Source: Coleofasciculus sp040219735 (GTDB taxonomy: Bacteria; Cyanobacteriota; Cyanobacteriia; Cyanobacteriales; Coleofasciculaceae). Taken from it: 64,000 nt of DNA. Positions 42,633 through 50,281 of the stretch are shown here, in pieces; position 1 is the first letter of the stretch; each line of letters opens with the position of its first letter. A model generated the notes under the pieces. It ran no database searches. It was not told the DNA's origin and was given only the letters and a program-made list of their open reading frames with translations. The translations under genes and the position numbers were made by a program. Where the stretch lies: assembly GCA_040219735.1 (NCBI GenBank), contig JAVJRX010000062.1. One strand, 5' to 3'.

Positions 42633-42760
42633 ATTTATCAAATATAACTGTGGCTCGTTCGTACTTAGATGGGAACCTAAAAATCCGCACCATTAACGCT
42701 CAGAATTCGACATGTTTACCCATTAACTACGTTAATTATTAGATGGCGAAATAAATTTTG

Positions 42761-42830
42761 TCAAGAAACACGTTCTGACACAGGACGTTGAGGAGAGGGC
42801 GACCCGAGTAAATTAAGTTAGGACACATCA
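42761..42830. repeat. Dispersed element, partial copy B
   Basis: AAGAAACACGTTCTGACACAG, GTTGAGGAGAGGGCGACCCG and the following AAATTAAGT match the outer half of the element at 11668-11771 in inverted orientation, and 45160-45258 in direct orientation. The right half is missing, so the copy is truncated by the palindrome at 42836-42863. Confidence 0.65.
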
Positions 42831-42835
42831 TTTAT

Positions 42836-42863
42836 GTAGAGACGTTGCATGCAACGTCTCTAC
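42836..42863. repeat. Perfect 28-bp palindrome GTAGAGACGTTGCA/TGCAACGTCTCTAC
   Basis: The two 14-bp halves are exact reverse complements with no loop. It is the best example of the GAGACGT family, related to 4909-4932 and 26624-26644. Confidence 0.8.
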
Positions 42864-42928
42864 TGCCAATTGTCCATCATAAAGATTGTCAGGCTTACAA
42901 CAGTTGTAGCAATTATTGAAATTGTAGA

Positions 42929-42994
42929 TTGTAGGGGCGAGTCGCTGCTCAAATATGGCGGTGTTAAAATTAACCTGTCTCGACTCGCCCTAGC
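42929..42994. repeat. Inverted repeat GGGCGAGTCG...CGACTCGCCC
   Basis: The arms GTAGGGGCGAGTCG (42931-42944) and CGACTCGCCCTAGC (42981-42994) are another variant of the GTAGGGGCG type. It sits 48 bp before the end of the histidine kinase gene, at the edge of a 410-bp gap (42633-43041) that is filled with repeats and holds no gene. Confidence 0.7.
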
Positions 42995-43041
42995 TTAAAT
43001 GTAGCGAAGGAACTGAATCTCTGTTTACCTTGACATAAGAG

Positions 43042-44178
43042 TTATGCTAAGGGCAGATAAAACCGAAACGTACTGCCAACCCCTAGCTGACTTTCTACCT
43101 CAATCTCACCCCCTTGCAATTCCACCAACCGCTTCGAGATAGCTAACCCTATCCCCGTTCCCCCGGTATTCGGATTGCGCGACTTTTCCGCCCGCCAGAA
43201 CCGTTCAAACACATGAGGGACATTCTCTGGGGCAATACCCATACCCGTATCGGTTACCGCAATCGATAACCGAGGAATAATTCCTTTTCTCCCGTCCCGT
43301 TCTATCCACACCCGAACGGTAATCGCACCCGTTGGAGTATGTCGAATCGCATTGCCTAAAAGATTCACCAATACTTGTTCCAATCGGTCACTATCTGCCA
43401 ATACCCGAGGCAATTTTTCTGGACAATCTAAATGCAATACAGGACCTTCTTCCAAAACCTGATCGGCAAACTTTTGCACCAGTGATTCTAACAAGGGACG
43501 CACATTTACGGGTTCAACTTTTATGGGCAGATAACCGGCTTCGGCTTTGGAGAGTTCCTGTAAATCGTTAATTAACCGTTCCAACCGTCGCGTTTCTTTT
43601 GCCAACTGCTGATACATTGCAGGCGTTGCTTCCATCCTGTGTGTGGCAAGTTCTTCTAAATAACCTCGCAGTACCGTCAGAGGGGTTCGCAGTTCATGAG
43701 TCAAATCACTGACTAAATCTCGCCGCCGCTGTTCTACATCTTCTAAACTCACCGCCATCTGATTAAAACTGGTGGCGAGTTGATTAATTTCAGGAATTTC
43801 ACTGGGCGGAAGTCGTTTATCTAGCTTACCCGCCGCAAATTGTTGAGTAATGTCTTCGATTTGAGTCAGGGGTTTGACAATGCGACGAGACAACCAGTAA
43901 CTAAGTCCTCCAGCCGCCGTTGTCCCAACGATAACCGACCAAAACGTGCCGCGATTCCAGGCGGTTTGAAATCCTTGTAATAGGGAGGTACGGGCTACGC
44001 GAAAGATAACGCCTTTGCCTTCTAGTTGTTGCAGATGCAAAATAAAGAAGCGCGGCGAAGAGAGTTTACTGATAATTAACAGGGAACCCACGCCGACAAT
44101 CATCACCAACAAATGGGAGAGAAACAGGCGCGAGACTAAGGGTAAGGATTGGCGGCGGCGTAAACCGGTTTTACTCAT
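43042..44178 (-). CDS. Sensor histidine kinase with HAMP domain (BaeS-like)
   Basis: This 378-residue membrane kinase has an N-terminal hydrophobic segment (FLSHLLVMIVGVGSLLIIS), a short periplasmic loop and a second segment (WSVIVGTTAAGGLSYWL). A HAMP linker follows, then HisKA with H161 (SDLTHELRTPLTVL), the N box LVNLLGNAIRHTP and a C-terminal ATPase core (GGTGIGLAISKRLVELQ). The periplasmic loop is small, so an intramembrane signal is possible. It forms a pair with the OmpR-like regulator encoded 98 bp upstream (44277-44981). TTG 44202 would add 8 residues; the ATG at 44178 is the better start. Confidence 0.9.
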   Translation of the reverse strand: MSKTGLRRRQSLPLVSRLFLSHLLVMIVGVGSLLIISKLSSPRFFILHLQQLEGKGVIFRVARTSLLQGFQTAWNRGTFWSVIVGTTAAGGLSYWLSRRIVKPLTQIEDITQQFAAGKLDKRLPPSEIPEINQLATSFNQMAVSLEDVEQRRRDLVSDLTHELRTPLTVLRGYLEELATHRMEATPAMYQQLAKETRRLERLINDLQELSKAEAGYLPIKVEPVNVRPLLESLVQKFADQVLEEGPVLHLDCPEKLPRVLADSDRLEQVLVNLLGNAIRHTPTGAITVRVWIERDGRKGIIPRLSIAVTDTGMGIAPENVPHVFERFWRAEKSRNPNTGGTGIGLAISKRLVELQGGEIEVESQLGVGSTFRFYLPLA

Positions 44179-44204
44179 GATTAAAGAGAAATGGTATAAC
44201 AACC

Positions 44205-44241
44205 TGTAGGGGCAACCCGCTTGGTCTACTTAACAACACCA
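44205..44241. repeat. Fragment of the dispersed element (copy D)
   Basis: CTGTAGGGGCAACCCGCTTG followed by CTTAACAACACCAG matches the inner half of the element at 11668-11771 in the same orientation. It lies between the kinase and regulator genes. Confidence 0.6.
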
Positions 44242-44276
44242 GAAATTTATATAAGAGGGGTTTGGTGACCAAATCC

Positions 44277-44981
44277 CTACGGGCTATCTTCAAATTTATA
44301 ACCAACGCCGATAACGGTTTTAACAAAAGTAGGATTACTCGGATCAGGTTCTATTTTTTTTCGCAATCGGGCGACATGGGTATCAACCACCCGTTCATCA
44401 CCAAAGAAGTCATTCCCCCAAAGCTTATCAATCAGTTGAGTACGATTCCAAACTCGACCGGGTTGACTGATAAAGGTGGCTAACAGATTAAATTCTAACG
44501 TGGTTAAATCCAGGGGTTCTGATTCCTCAGAATCCAGTTGGCGACTAGCAGTATGTTGATCCACATCTACGGTAAAATGTTGAGTACGGTAGACGAGGGA
44601 CTGTCCGCCGTGACGCAAACTACGCCGCAATAGCGCCCGGACTCTCGCCACCAGTTCGGTAGGGCTAAAGGGTTTGACGAGGTAATCATCAGCACCTGTT
44701 GATAGACCAATTACGCGGTCAATTTCCTCTCCCTTCGCCGTCAGCATTAGAATATAGGGGTCTTTGGGTCCCGGTTTTTGGCGAATTCTGGCGCAAACTT
44801 CCAGTCCATCTAATCCGGGTAGCATTAAGTCCAGAATAATTACATCCGGTTGCTGGGTTTGGAATGCTTGCAAGGCGGCTAGTCCATCGCGACAGGAGTA
44901 GCAGGTAAATCCTTCCCGTTCTAGGGCTAGTTGGATGAGTTTGGCGATTTCCGCTTCGTCTTCAACGATTAAAATATCCAT
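44277..44981 (-). CDS. OmpR-family response regulator
   Basis: The 234-residue protein has a REC domain starting MDILIVEDEAEIAKL, with phospho-acceptor in DVIILDLMLPGLDG and the switch residues in LMLTAKGEE and DDYLVKPFSPTEL. A winged-helix DNA-binding domain (PLDLTTLEFNLLATFISQPG and DTHVARLRKKIEPDP) makes up the C-terminal part. It probably controls transcription of genes for the envelope response, together with the kinase encoded just downstream; the target genes are unknown. The ATG at 44981 is supported by conservation of the N-terminus; the frame runs up to TTG 44999. Confidence 0.93.
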   Translation of the reverse strand: MDILIVEDEAEIAKLIQLALEREGFTCYSCRDGLAALQAFQTQQPDVIILDLMLPGLDGLEVCARIRQKPGPKDPYILMLTAKGEEIDRVIGLSTGADDYLVKPFSPTELVARVRALLRRSLRHGGQSLVYRTQHFTVDVDQHTASRQLDSEESEPLDLTTLEFNLLATFISQPGRVWNRTQLIDKLWGNDFFGDERVVDTHVARLRKKIEPDPSNPTFVKTVIGVGYKFEDSP

Positions 44982-45159
44982 ATAAGTAGGTGGGAACAAT
45001 TACAGTGAACGCTTTTGATCGTCATTCTTCATTTGTAAGGGTTTGAGGATTATTTACAAAACAAGCGTGAGCGTGCCGTTTTCTTTTCTCCGACTACTTA
45101 CGTGGTAGTTTCTAGCTATCAAGAAAGTCCTCACCTTTATGGTGACAGATATAATTCCT

Positions 45160-45258
45160 AAGAAACCCTTTCTGATACAGGTGGTTGAGTAAAGGGCGAC
45201 CCGACCCCATTGAATGGACTGGTGTTGTGAATTAGGTCAAGCGGGTCGCCCCTACAGG
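45160..45258. repeat. Dispersed element of about 100 bp (copy C)
   Basis: This copy has AAGAAACCCTTTCTGATACAG, TTGAGTAAAGGGCGACCCG, ATTGAATGGACTGGTGTTGT and CAAGCGGGTCGCCCCTACAG in order. It is the inverted counterpart of the copy at 11668-11771 over nearly its whole length. No frame inside it looks coding. It occupies most of the gap 44982-45351. Confidence 0.75.
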
Positions 45259-45351
45259 GGAATTATAAATGTTTCGTTCATCCGTTGCGGATGCGATCGC
45301 TAATTTAGATTCCCAATCTTCAAGAAGTCGAGGCTCGGGTAGGGGAATGGA

Positions 45352-46257
45352 TCATAAGCCCAATTTCTCTAAAACAGGTCTTGTGGACACAATATGCTTA
45401 CTCAACCCCAACTCCTTTGGTGGAATCCCTAGCGCCAAGGCGACTAATTGCGGTAAATGTAACACAGGTAATCCCAGCTTGCGCTCAATTACTTTTTCCA
45501 CTTCCGGTTGACGAGAGTCAAGATTCAGGTGGCACAACGGACAAGGCGTTACCATACAATCCGCCCCAGCGTCAATGGCTTCTTGGATATGTTTTCCTGC
45601 CATTTGGAAGGATTGCTCAGTCGCATAACTGGCAATGGGCCAACCACAACACTGGGTTCGTCCCCGATAATAGACAGGAGTTGCCCCAACGGATCGGAAT
45701 ACATTTTCCATCGATTCGGGGTGAAACGGGTTGTCATAAGGGATTGTGGTTTGTCCTCGGAGCAAATAACAGCCGTAGAAGGCGGCACATTTTAACCCGC
45801 TTAGCTTTCGGGTAACCCGTTCTCGTAAGGCGTCTAGTCCATAATCGGTAACTAACGCCCACAGCAAGTGCTTGACTTCGCTGTTCCCCTTATAAGGAGA
45901 ACAACCCTCTTTTTTCAGTAAGCCATTAATTTGATCCACATAGCCCGGATCACTCTGTTGAAATTCCTTTAAGCGTTCATCAACATGACCAATAACTCCC
46001 TGACAGGTGCTGCAATGGGTCAACAGGGGTAGATTGAGTTCCTCCGCCAAGGCAATATTACGGGCATTTACGGTATCTTCCAGCAACCGGGAATCTTCCT
46101 TAAATGTGCCAGAACCGCAACAGGAAGCTTTTTTCAGTTCAATCAGTTCAATGCCCAAGGCTTGAGTCAGGGCTGCGGTTGATTGGTACAATTCTCGGCA
46201 AGCGCCTTGGGCGACACAACCGGGAAAGTAAGCGTATTTTAGGGTTTGAGATGGCAT
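45352..46257 (-). CDS. HdrB-like iron-sulfur protein (CCG domains)
   Basis: This protein of 301 residues has two cysteine-rich CCG domains. The first contains FPGCVAQG and KKASCCGSGTF, with THCSTCQGV; the second contains AFYGCYLL, RTQCCGWPIASY and TPCPLCHLNLD. They fit the heterodisulfide reductase subunit B fold, which binds an unusual iron-sulfur cluster for disulfide or electron-transfer chemistry. In cyanobacteria the redox partner is not well known; related proteins serve with succinate dehydrogenase-like or HdrC-like partners. No such partner gene is adjacent. ATG 46257 (MPSQTLKYAYFPGC) is well supported. Confidence 0.85.
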   Translation of the reverse strand: MPSQTLKYAYFPGCVAQGACRELYQSTAALTQALGIELIELKKASCCGSGTFKEDSRLLEDTVNARNIALAEELNLPLLTHCSTCQGVIGHVDERLKEFQQSDPGYVDQINGLLKKEGCSPYKGNSEVKHLLWALVTDYGLDALRERVTRKLSGLKCAAFYGCYLLRGQTTIPYDNPFHPESMENVFRSVGATPVYYRGRTQCCGWPIASYATEQSFQMAGKHIQEAIDAGADCMVTPCPLCHLNLDSRQPEVEKVIERKLGLPVLHLPQLVALALGIPPKELGLSKHIVSTRPVLEKLGL

Positions 46258-46353
46258 AGCAGTTAATCTGGATTCTCAGGATCAATTATCCCATCGCTAA
46301 TCTTAATGGGTAGCGTTGGCAATTGATCCAGATGCTTTGAGTGAGGATGACCT

Positions 46354-46522
46354 AGGACAATGATGTTGCCGACAGTATACTGGGGAGCATCATCTCGCGA
46401 TCGCAAGATAGACCGTATGTTTGGCATTGCCCACCAGTCTTAATCAGTGTGCCATTCGACTGAGGACAATGATGTTGCCGACATTATACTGGGGAGCATC
46501 ATCTCGCGATCGCGAGATGATG
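46354..46522. repeat. 51-bp direct repeat pair; the second copy ends in a 26-bp HIP1 palindrome
   Basis: A 51-bp unit starting AGGACAATGATGTTGCCGAC occurs at 46354-46404 and 46463-46513, with a single G/T difference and a period of 109. The second copy runs into a perfect palindrome, 46497-46522, whose centre is the HIP1 octamer GCGATCGC. The first copy lacks the palindrome's right half (GCAAGAT instead of GCGAGATGATG). Confidence 0.8.
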
Positions 46523-46648
46523 GATTGAGCCTTGAATCACATGTCTGATGGGGTTAGTTTGATCCCGTTCCAGAAATCAGGGATTGGGTAGGGGCGACGC
46601 TCTAGATGATTCTGACTTTTCACCGGAAGTCTTGAAATTGGCGAAAGT

Positions 46649-46710
46649 CGGGGCGGGTTTAGTCACATCTGGGTGTCACCGAAGAGATAGTAGTGAAACC
46701 CGCCCCTACA
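46649..46710. repeat. Dispersed GGGCGGGTTT palindrome
   Basis: CGGGGCGGGTTT (46649-46660) and AAACCCGCCCC (46697-46707) are the arms. The element belongs to the same family as 6615-6684 and 23505-23566. Confidence 0.7.
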
Positions 46711-46791
46711 CATTCATGCGCCGTACCCTCAAGGGTTGTGAAGGGTCAAAACGTACCTTCATTAATTGCGCCACATACAGTGAAAAGTCAG

Positions 46792-47385
46792 CTAAACGAT
46801 CGCCCTCGTCGCCTGGAGATACATTTGCGCGATCGCGATCGCCATGAGTACCCCAACTAAACTGAACCAACTCCCCAGAGTCCCTAGAGTGGTAATTAAT
46901 AAGACAATCATACTGGTGGCGGTGAGGTAGGTGAGGGCGACTTGGCGATGAGTCCAACCGGATTGTTGAAGCCGCTGGTAAATGTGACTACGATGCCCCT
47001 TAAAGATGTTTTCTTGGCGGATGAGGCGACGGATCAGGGTGTAGATGGCATCAGCGGTGAGTGGGAGTGTCACGGCGAGAGCAGACCAGGCTTGTACGGG
47101 GTTATTGGTATTGAGCAGGGCGATAGCGACACTGGCTCCCAAGACGGTGCTACCTGCATCGCCCATAAAGATTTTCGCGGGAGACCAATTCCACCAGAGA
47201 AAACCCAGGAGGGCGGCGGTAAGCAGCCAGAGTAGGGGTTGGTTGAGGTAGAGTGCTAGGAATGCCATCTGGAGGGCGGTGACGCTGGCAACTAGACCAT
47301 CTAAACCATCCATGAAGTTGTAGAAGTTAATTAGGGCGGTGATGCCAATTAGGGTGAGTGCGATCGCGATCATTTGACCCACCAT
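46792..47385 (-). pseudogene. N-terminally truncated WecA/MraY-like phosphotransferase
   Basis: The 197-residue frame shows the C-terminal half of a polyprenyl-phosphate sugar-1-phosphate transferase: NFYNFMDGLDGL, KIFMGDAGSTVLG and the loop FKGHRSHIYQRL, with six or so membrane helices. The usual protein has about 320 residues, and the N-terminal half with the catalytic Asp-Asp motif is absent. Directly upstream, in the same frame, RIIACFGSFPLPWLPNFG continues the homologous sequence back to the TGA stop of the sugar transferase gene at 47440. This looks like a deletion that joined two genes. Without the Asp-Asp pair an active transferase is unlikely, though a product could start at ATG 47385. 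Confidence 0.7.
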
Positions 47386-47439
47386 ACCGAAGTTAGGGAG
47401 CCAGGGTAGGGGGAAGGAACCGAAACACGCGATTATTCT

Positions 47440-48168
47440 TCAGCGATACCAAATAATTGCTTTAGCCCCAGGAGGAAGAAAAGGCATCAGTTTTTCTTGC
47501 CTTCTGGCTACGTGCTTTAGTTGATCATCTGCCCCCAGTTCACTTAAGAGTTTTTGTACTCCAGACAAGGCTGTTTCACGAGAAATAATAGCAATACCTG
47601 TGATAAAAATTAGTTTGATGTCAAGAGCTAAAGAATTAGTCTCCACATAAAGTAAACCTAAGCGACTTTTCCAAGGTCTAATTACTTGGTTATAGTCAAA
47701 ATCGGGATCTTGACTATCTTGAAGGATTTCGCCTTCATCAGAAAAAACAATAGAAGCTAAGTCAGTAATTCCTGGTTTAACCTTCAATAACCCTTTTTCA
47801 AGTTCTGTGTAAACCGCAACTGCTCTAGGGACATTAGGACGAGGTCCAACAAGACTCATGTCTCCTTTCAAAACATTCCAAAGCTGTGACAACTCGTCCA
47901 GCTTATACGATCTGATAAATTTACCAATTGCTGTAATACGAGGATCGTTTGCGCTTGTAGAATCAACTCCTACTCGGTCAGCATTAACAGTCATGGAACG
48001 CAATTTAATCATCTTAAAAATTTTGCCATCTTTACCAACACGAGGAGCAATGTAGAAAGGAGATGAAAAATCTTGTAGCCATATCAAAATACATACTGGA
48101 ATTAGTAAAGGCATAGTAATAATCAGCCCAAGTAAGGAAAATATTATATCAAATACTCTCTTTATCAT
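47440..48168 (-). CDS. Initiating sugar-phosphate transferase (WcaJ/WbaP-like)
   Basis: This protein of 242 residues starts repeat-unit synthesis by moving a sugar-1-phosphate to undecaprenyl phosphate. One N-terminal helix (FSLLGLIITMPLLIPVCILI) precedes the catalytic domain, which contains KMIKLRSMTVNAD, SYKLDELSQLWNVLKGDMS with the typical D-E pair, and LVGPRPNVPRAV. The protein lacks the large N-terminal membrane part of long WbaP types. The C-terminal region (about 190-242) is longer than usual and ends at the TGA that separates it from the truncated phosphotransferase frame. It begins 6 bp behind the E1 beta gene, on the same strand. Confidence 0.88.
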   Translation of the reverse strand: MIKRVFDIIFSLLGLIITMPLLIPVCILIWLQDFSSPFYIAPRVGKDGKIFKMIKLRSMTVNADRVGVDSTSANDPRITAIGKFIRSYKLDELSQLWNVLKGDMSLVGPRPNVPRAVAVYTELEKGLLKVKPGITDLASIVFSDEGEILQDSQDPDFDYNQVIRPWKSRLGLLYVETNSLALDIKLIFITGIAIISRETALSGVQKLLSELGADDQLKHVARRQEKLMPFLPPGAKAIIWYR

Positions 48169-48174
48169 CTGTTA

Positions 48175-49164
48175 TCATCTTTTCTTCGTTACTATTGTTT
48201 TAATTTTTTTACAGATATCCTCTACTTTTAGATAATAAATACTTTCCAGGCTTTTACTGGTTGGAGCAGGGGCATTAGGCAAGGTTAAACGCATCGGTTG
48301 AGCCAATAATGTTCCGATCGGTAAATATTCTACTACGGAAGCAATAATTTCGCCAGCAATGCCACAATTTTGCCAGTCACCATCTATGACGCAAAGCCGT
48401 CCCGTGTGTTTCACAGAATCCCAAATTGCCTCAATCTTTAGAGGATTGAGGATGCGTAAGTCGATAACTTCGCAACTAATGTTTTGGGATTGAAGTTGTT
48501 TTGCCGCTTCCACACAAAGATGGGTCGTGAATCCATTTCCTACTAGAGTTATATCCTCACCTTTTATTATGCGCTTGGCTCCTTGAATTGCTAAATCATA
48601 CTCTTTGATGGGGGGTAAGTCGGCTTGATGGTTGTAAAGCCAACGGTCATCAATGTACATAACTGGGTCGTTGCATAGGACGCTAGCAATTAACAAATCT
48701 CTGGCATCCTCAGGACTGTAAGGGGTGACAACTCGCAAACCCGGGATGTGAGCAAACCAAGAGTGGAGGGATTGAGAATGCTGTGCGCCTTGTTCGCCAC
48801 CACGGTTAATAATGCAGCGGAAAGTGACAGGAGCATGAGCTTTACCGCCAAACATATGACACCACTTCGCCGCCTGGTTGACAATTTGGTCGGTAGCGAG
48901 GAGAGCAAAGTCTACGCGCGGATGAATTACAATTGGCCTGTAACCGCACAGGGATGCACCAACTGCTGCGCCAGTAGTAGCAAGTTCCGAGACAGGGGTA
49001 TCAATTACCCGATCCTTGCCAAACTTGATTTCTAGTTCGGTCATAGAGTTACCCACATACCAGGGACTCCATAAGCCTTGACCGATCGTAAAAACGTTAG
49101 GGTACTGCCCTAAAAGGTAATCAAAGGCTTCGCGGATTGCCTCTCCATAATTTTTGATGGGCAT
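48175..49164 (-). CDS. Thiamine-diphosphate 2-oxoacid dehydrogenase E1 beta-like subunit
   Basis: The 329-residue protein shows the transketolase-like central and C-terminal domains of E1 beta: FDYLLGQYPNVFTIGQG, TPVSELATTGAAVGASLCG and VTPYSPEDARDLLIAS. With the alpha subunit encoded 8 bp upstream it should form an alpha2-beta2 thiamine enzyme. No E2 or E3 gene is near, and the genes lie in a polysaccharide cluster. An acetyl or longer acyl-type two-carbon transfer to a sugar or a sugar precursor is therefore more likely than energy metabolism. That is inference. TTG 49194 would add 10 residues and overlap the alpha gene; ATG 49164 is preferred. Confidence 0.82.
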   Translation of the reverse strand: MPIKNYGEAIREAFDYLLGQYPNVFTIGQGLWSPWYVGNSMTELEIKFGKDRVIDTPVSELATTGAAVGASLCGYRPIVIHPRVDFALLATDQIVNQAAKWCHMFGGKAHAPVTFRCIINRGGEQGAQHSQSLHSWFAHIPGLRVVTPYSPEDARDLLIASVLCNDPVMYIDDRWLYNHQADLPPIKEYDLAIQGAKRIIKGEDITLVGNGFTTHLCVEAAKQLQSQNISCEVIDLRILNPLKIEAIWDSVKHTGRLCVIDGDWQNCGIAGEIIASVVEYLPIGTLLAQPMRLTLPNAPAPTSKSLESIYYLKVEDICKKIKTIVTKKR

Positions 49165-49172
49165 GGATGTTT

Positions 49173-50213
49173 TTACCTCTGGTAATAAACACAATTCAAC
49201 AACTGGCTGGCATCAGGATAGGGTGCTTTCCTGGCTTCCTCAAGAGCCGTTGTGATTAACGTCTCAATTTCCTGGTCGAGTACTATCAATTCATCACGGG
49301 TAAGAATGGATTGATTTTCTAGGGCTTTTATCAATCGAGCAATGGGATCGCGCTTTTTCCATAAACCCAGTTGAGTTGTGCGTTTAACCCCCACATCCAA
49401 GTCTTCCCTGTGTCCCACATGACCCCGCCAACGGTAGGTAACGCTTTCTAAGAGAGCAGGTTTTCGTTCTTCCCTTGCCTGCTTAACTAATTCCCCCATG
49501 ACTTGAGAGATATCTACCACGTTATTACCATCAACAACCCTAGCGGCAATTCCATGTGCAGTCGCATAACGGGCAATAGAGTTATGGGGTTGGCGGATAC
49601 TGATGTGAAGATGACTGGAAAAAAGATTATTTTCGCAGACAAAAATGATAGGCAGGTTCATTACTGAGGCAAAATTGAGGCTTTCGTGAAAAACGCCTTC
49701 GTCAGTTGCACCGTCACCAAAAAAGCTAATAGCAATATCTGTAGTCTTGTCCATTTTTGCGGCTAAAGCTGCCCCAGTAGCAATGGGAATAGTTGCCGCA
49801 ACAATGGGAACCGTTCCCATCAGTCCATGTTCTGGATCATAGAGATGCATCGATCCGCCCATCCCCCCAGAACAGCCTGTAACTTTCCCTAGAATTTCAG
49901 CAAATAGGGTATAGAGATCGCCGTCTAAGGCCAGGTAATGAGCGTGAGAACGGTGGCAGCCAAAAATGCGATCTCTGGGTGTGAGGTGGGCGGCAACACC
50001 AACGGCAGTTGCTTCTTGACCAATAGCTAAATGGCAGGGACATTTGGCTTCTTTCGTTTCCACTAGGTTGGCAACCATTTCTTCGGTTTTACGGATGAGG
50101 ATCATCCGCTTGAGTTGGGAAATAAGAAGTTGAGAGTCACAGCCATCAATGATTAAAGGCTCATGGAGTTGATTGGAGTCAGCTAAGATGCCTAAATCAA
50201 GAGGTAATGTCAT
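49173..50213 (-). CDS. Thiamine-diphosphate 2-oxoacid dehydrogenase E1 alpha-like subunit
   Basis: This 346-residue protein carries the thiamine-diphosphate binding motif GDGATDEGVFHESLN (about residues 165-180), typically GDG then about 25 residues to NN, here CENNLFSSH. LAIGQEATAVGVAAHLT and GGMGGSMHLY are further E1 alpha hallmarks. It is related to acetoin or branched-chain dehydrogenase E1 alpha. It precedes the beta gene and follows a DegT-type aminotransferase gene, all on the minus strand with short gaps. This suggests a biosynthetic unit for an unusual sugar side chain. The start is ATG 50213 with AGGATAA before it. Confidence 0.83.
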   Translation of the reverse strand: MTLPLDLGILADSNQLHEPLIIDGCDSQLLISQLKRMILIRKTEEMVANLVETKEAKCPCHLAIGQEATAVGVAAHLTPRDRIFGCHRSHAHYLALDGDLYTLFAEILGKVTGCSGGMGGSMHLYDPEHGLMGTVPIVAATIPIATGAALAAKMDKTTDIAISFFGDGATDEGVFHESLNFASVMNLPIIFVCENNLFSSHLHISIRQPHNSIARYATAHGIAARVVDGNNVVDISQVMGELVKQAREERKPALLESVTYRWRGHVGHREDLDVGVKRTTQLGLWKKRDPIARLIKALENQSILTRDELIVLDQEIETLITTALEEARKAPYPDASQLLNCVYYQR

Positions 50214-50281
50214 TTGAAATTTATCCTTTGTCAGTTGCTAGTTATTTTCAAATCACCGCCTGTGATCTGCTAACCTAGCCC

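Noticed and set aside
45381..45815. 144-residue plus-strand frame
   Set aside because: It is fully antisense to the HdrB-like gene, whose motifs are clear.
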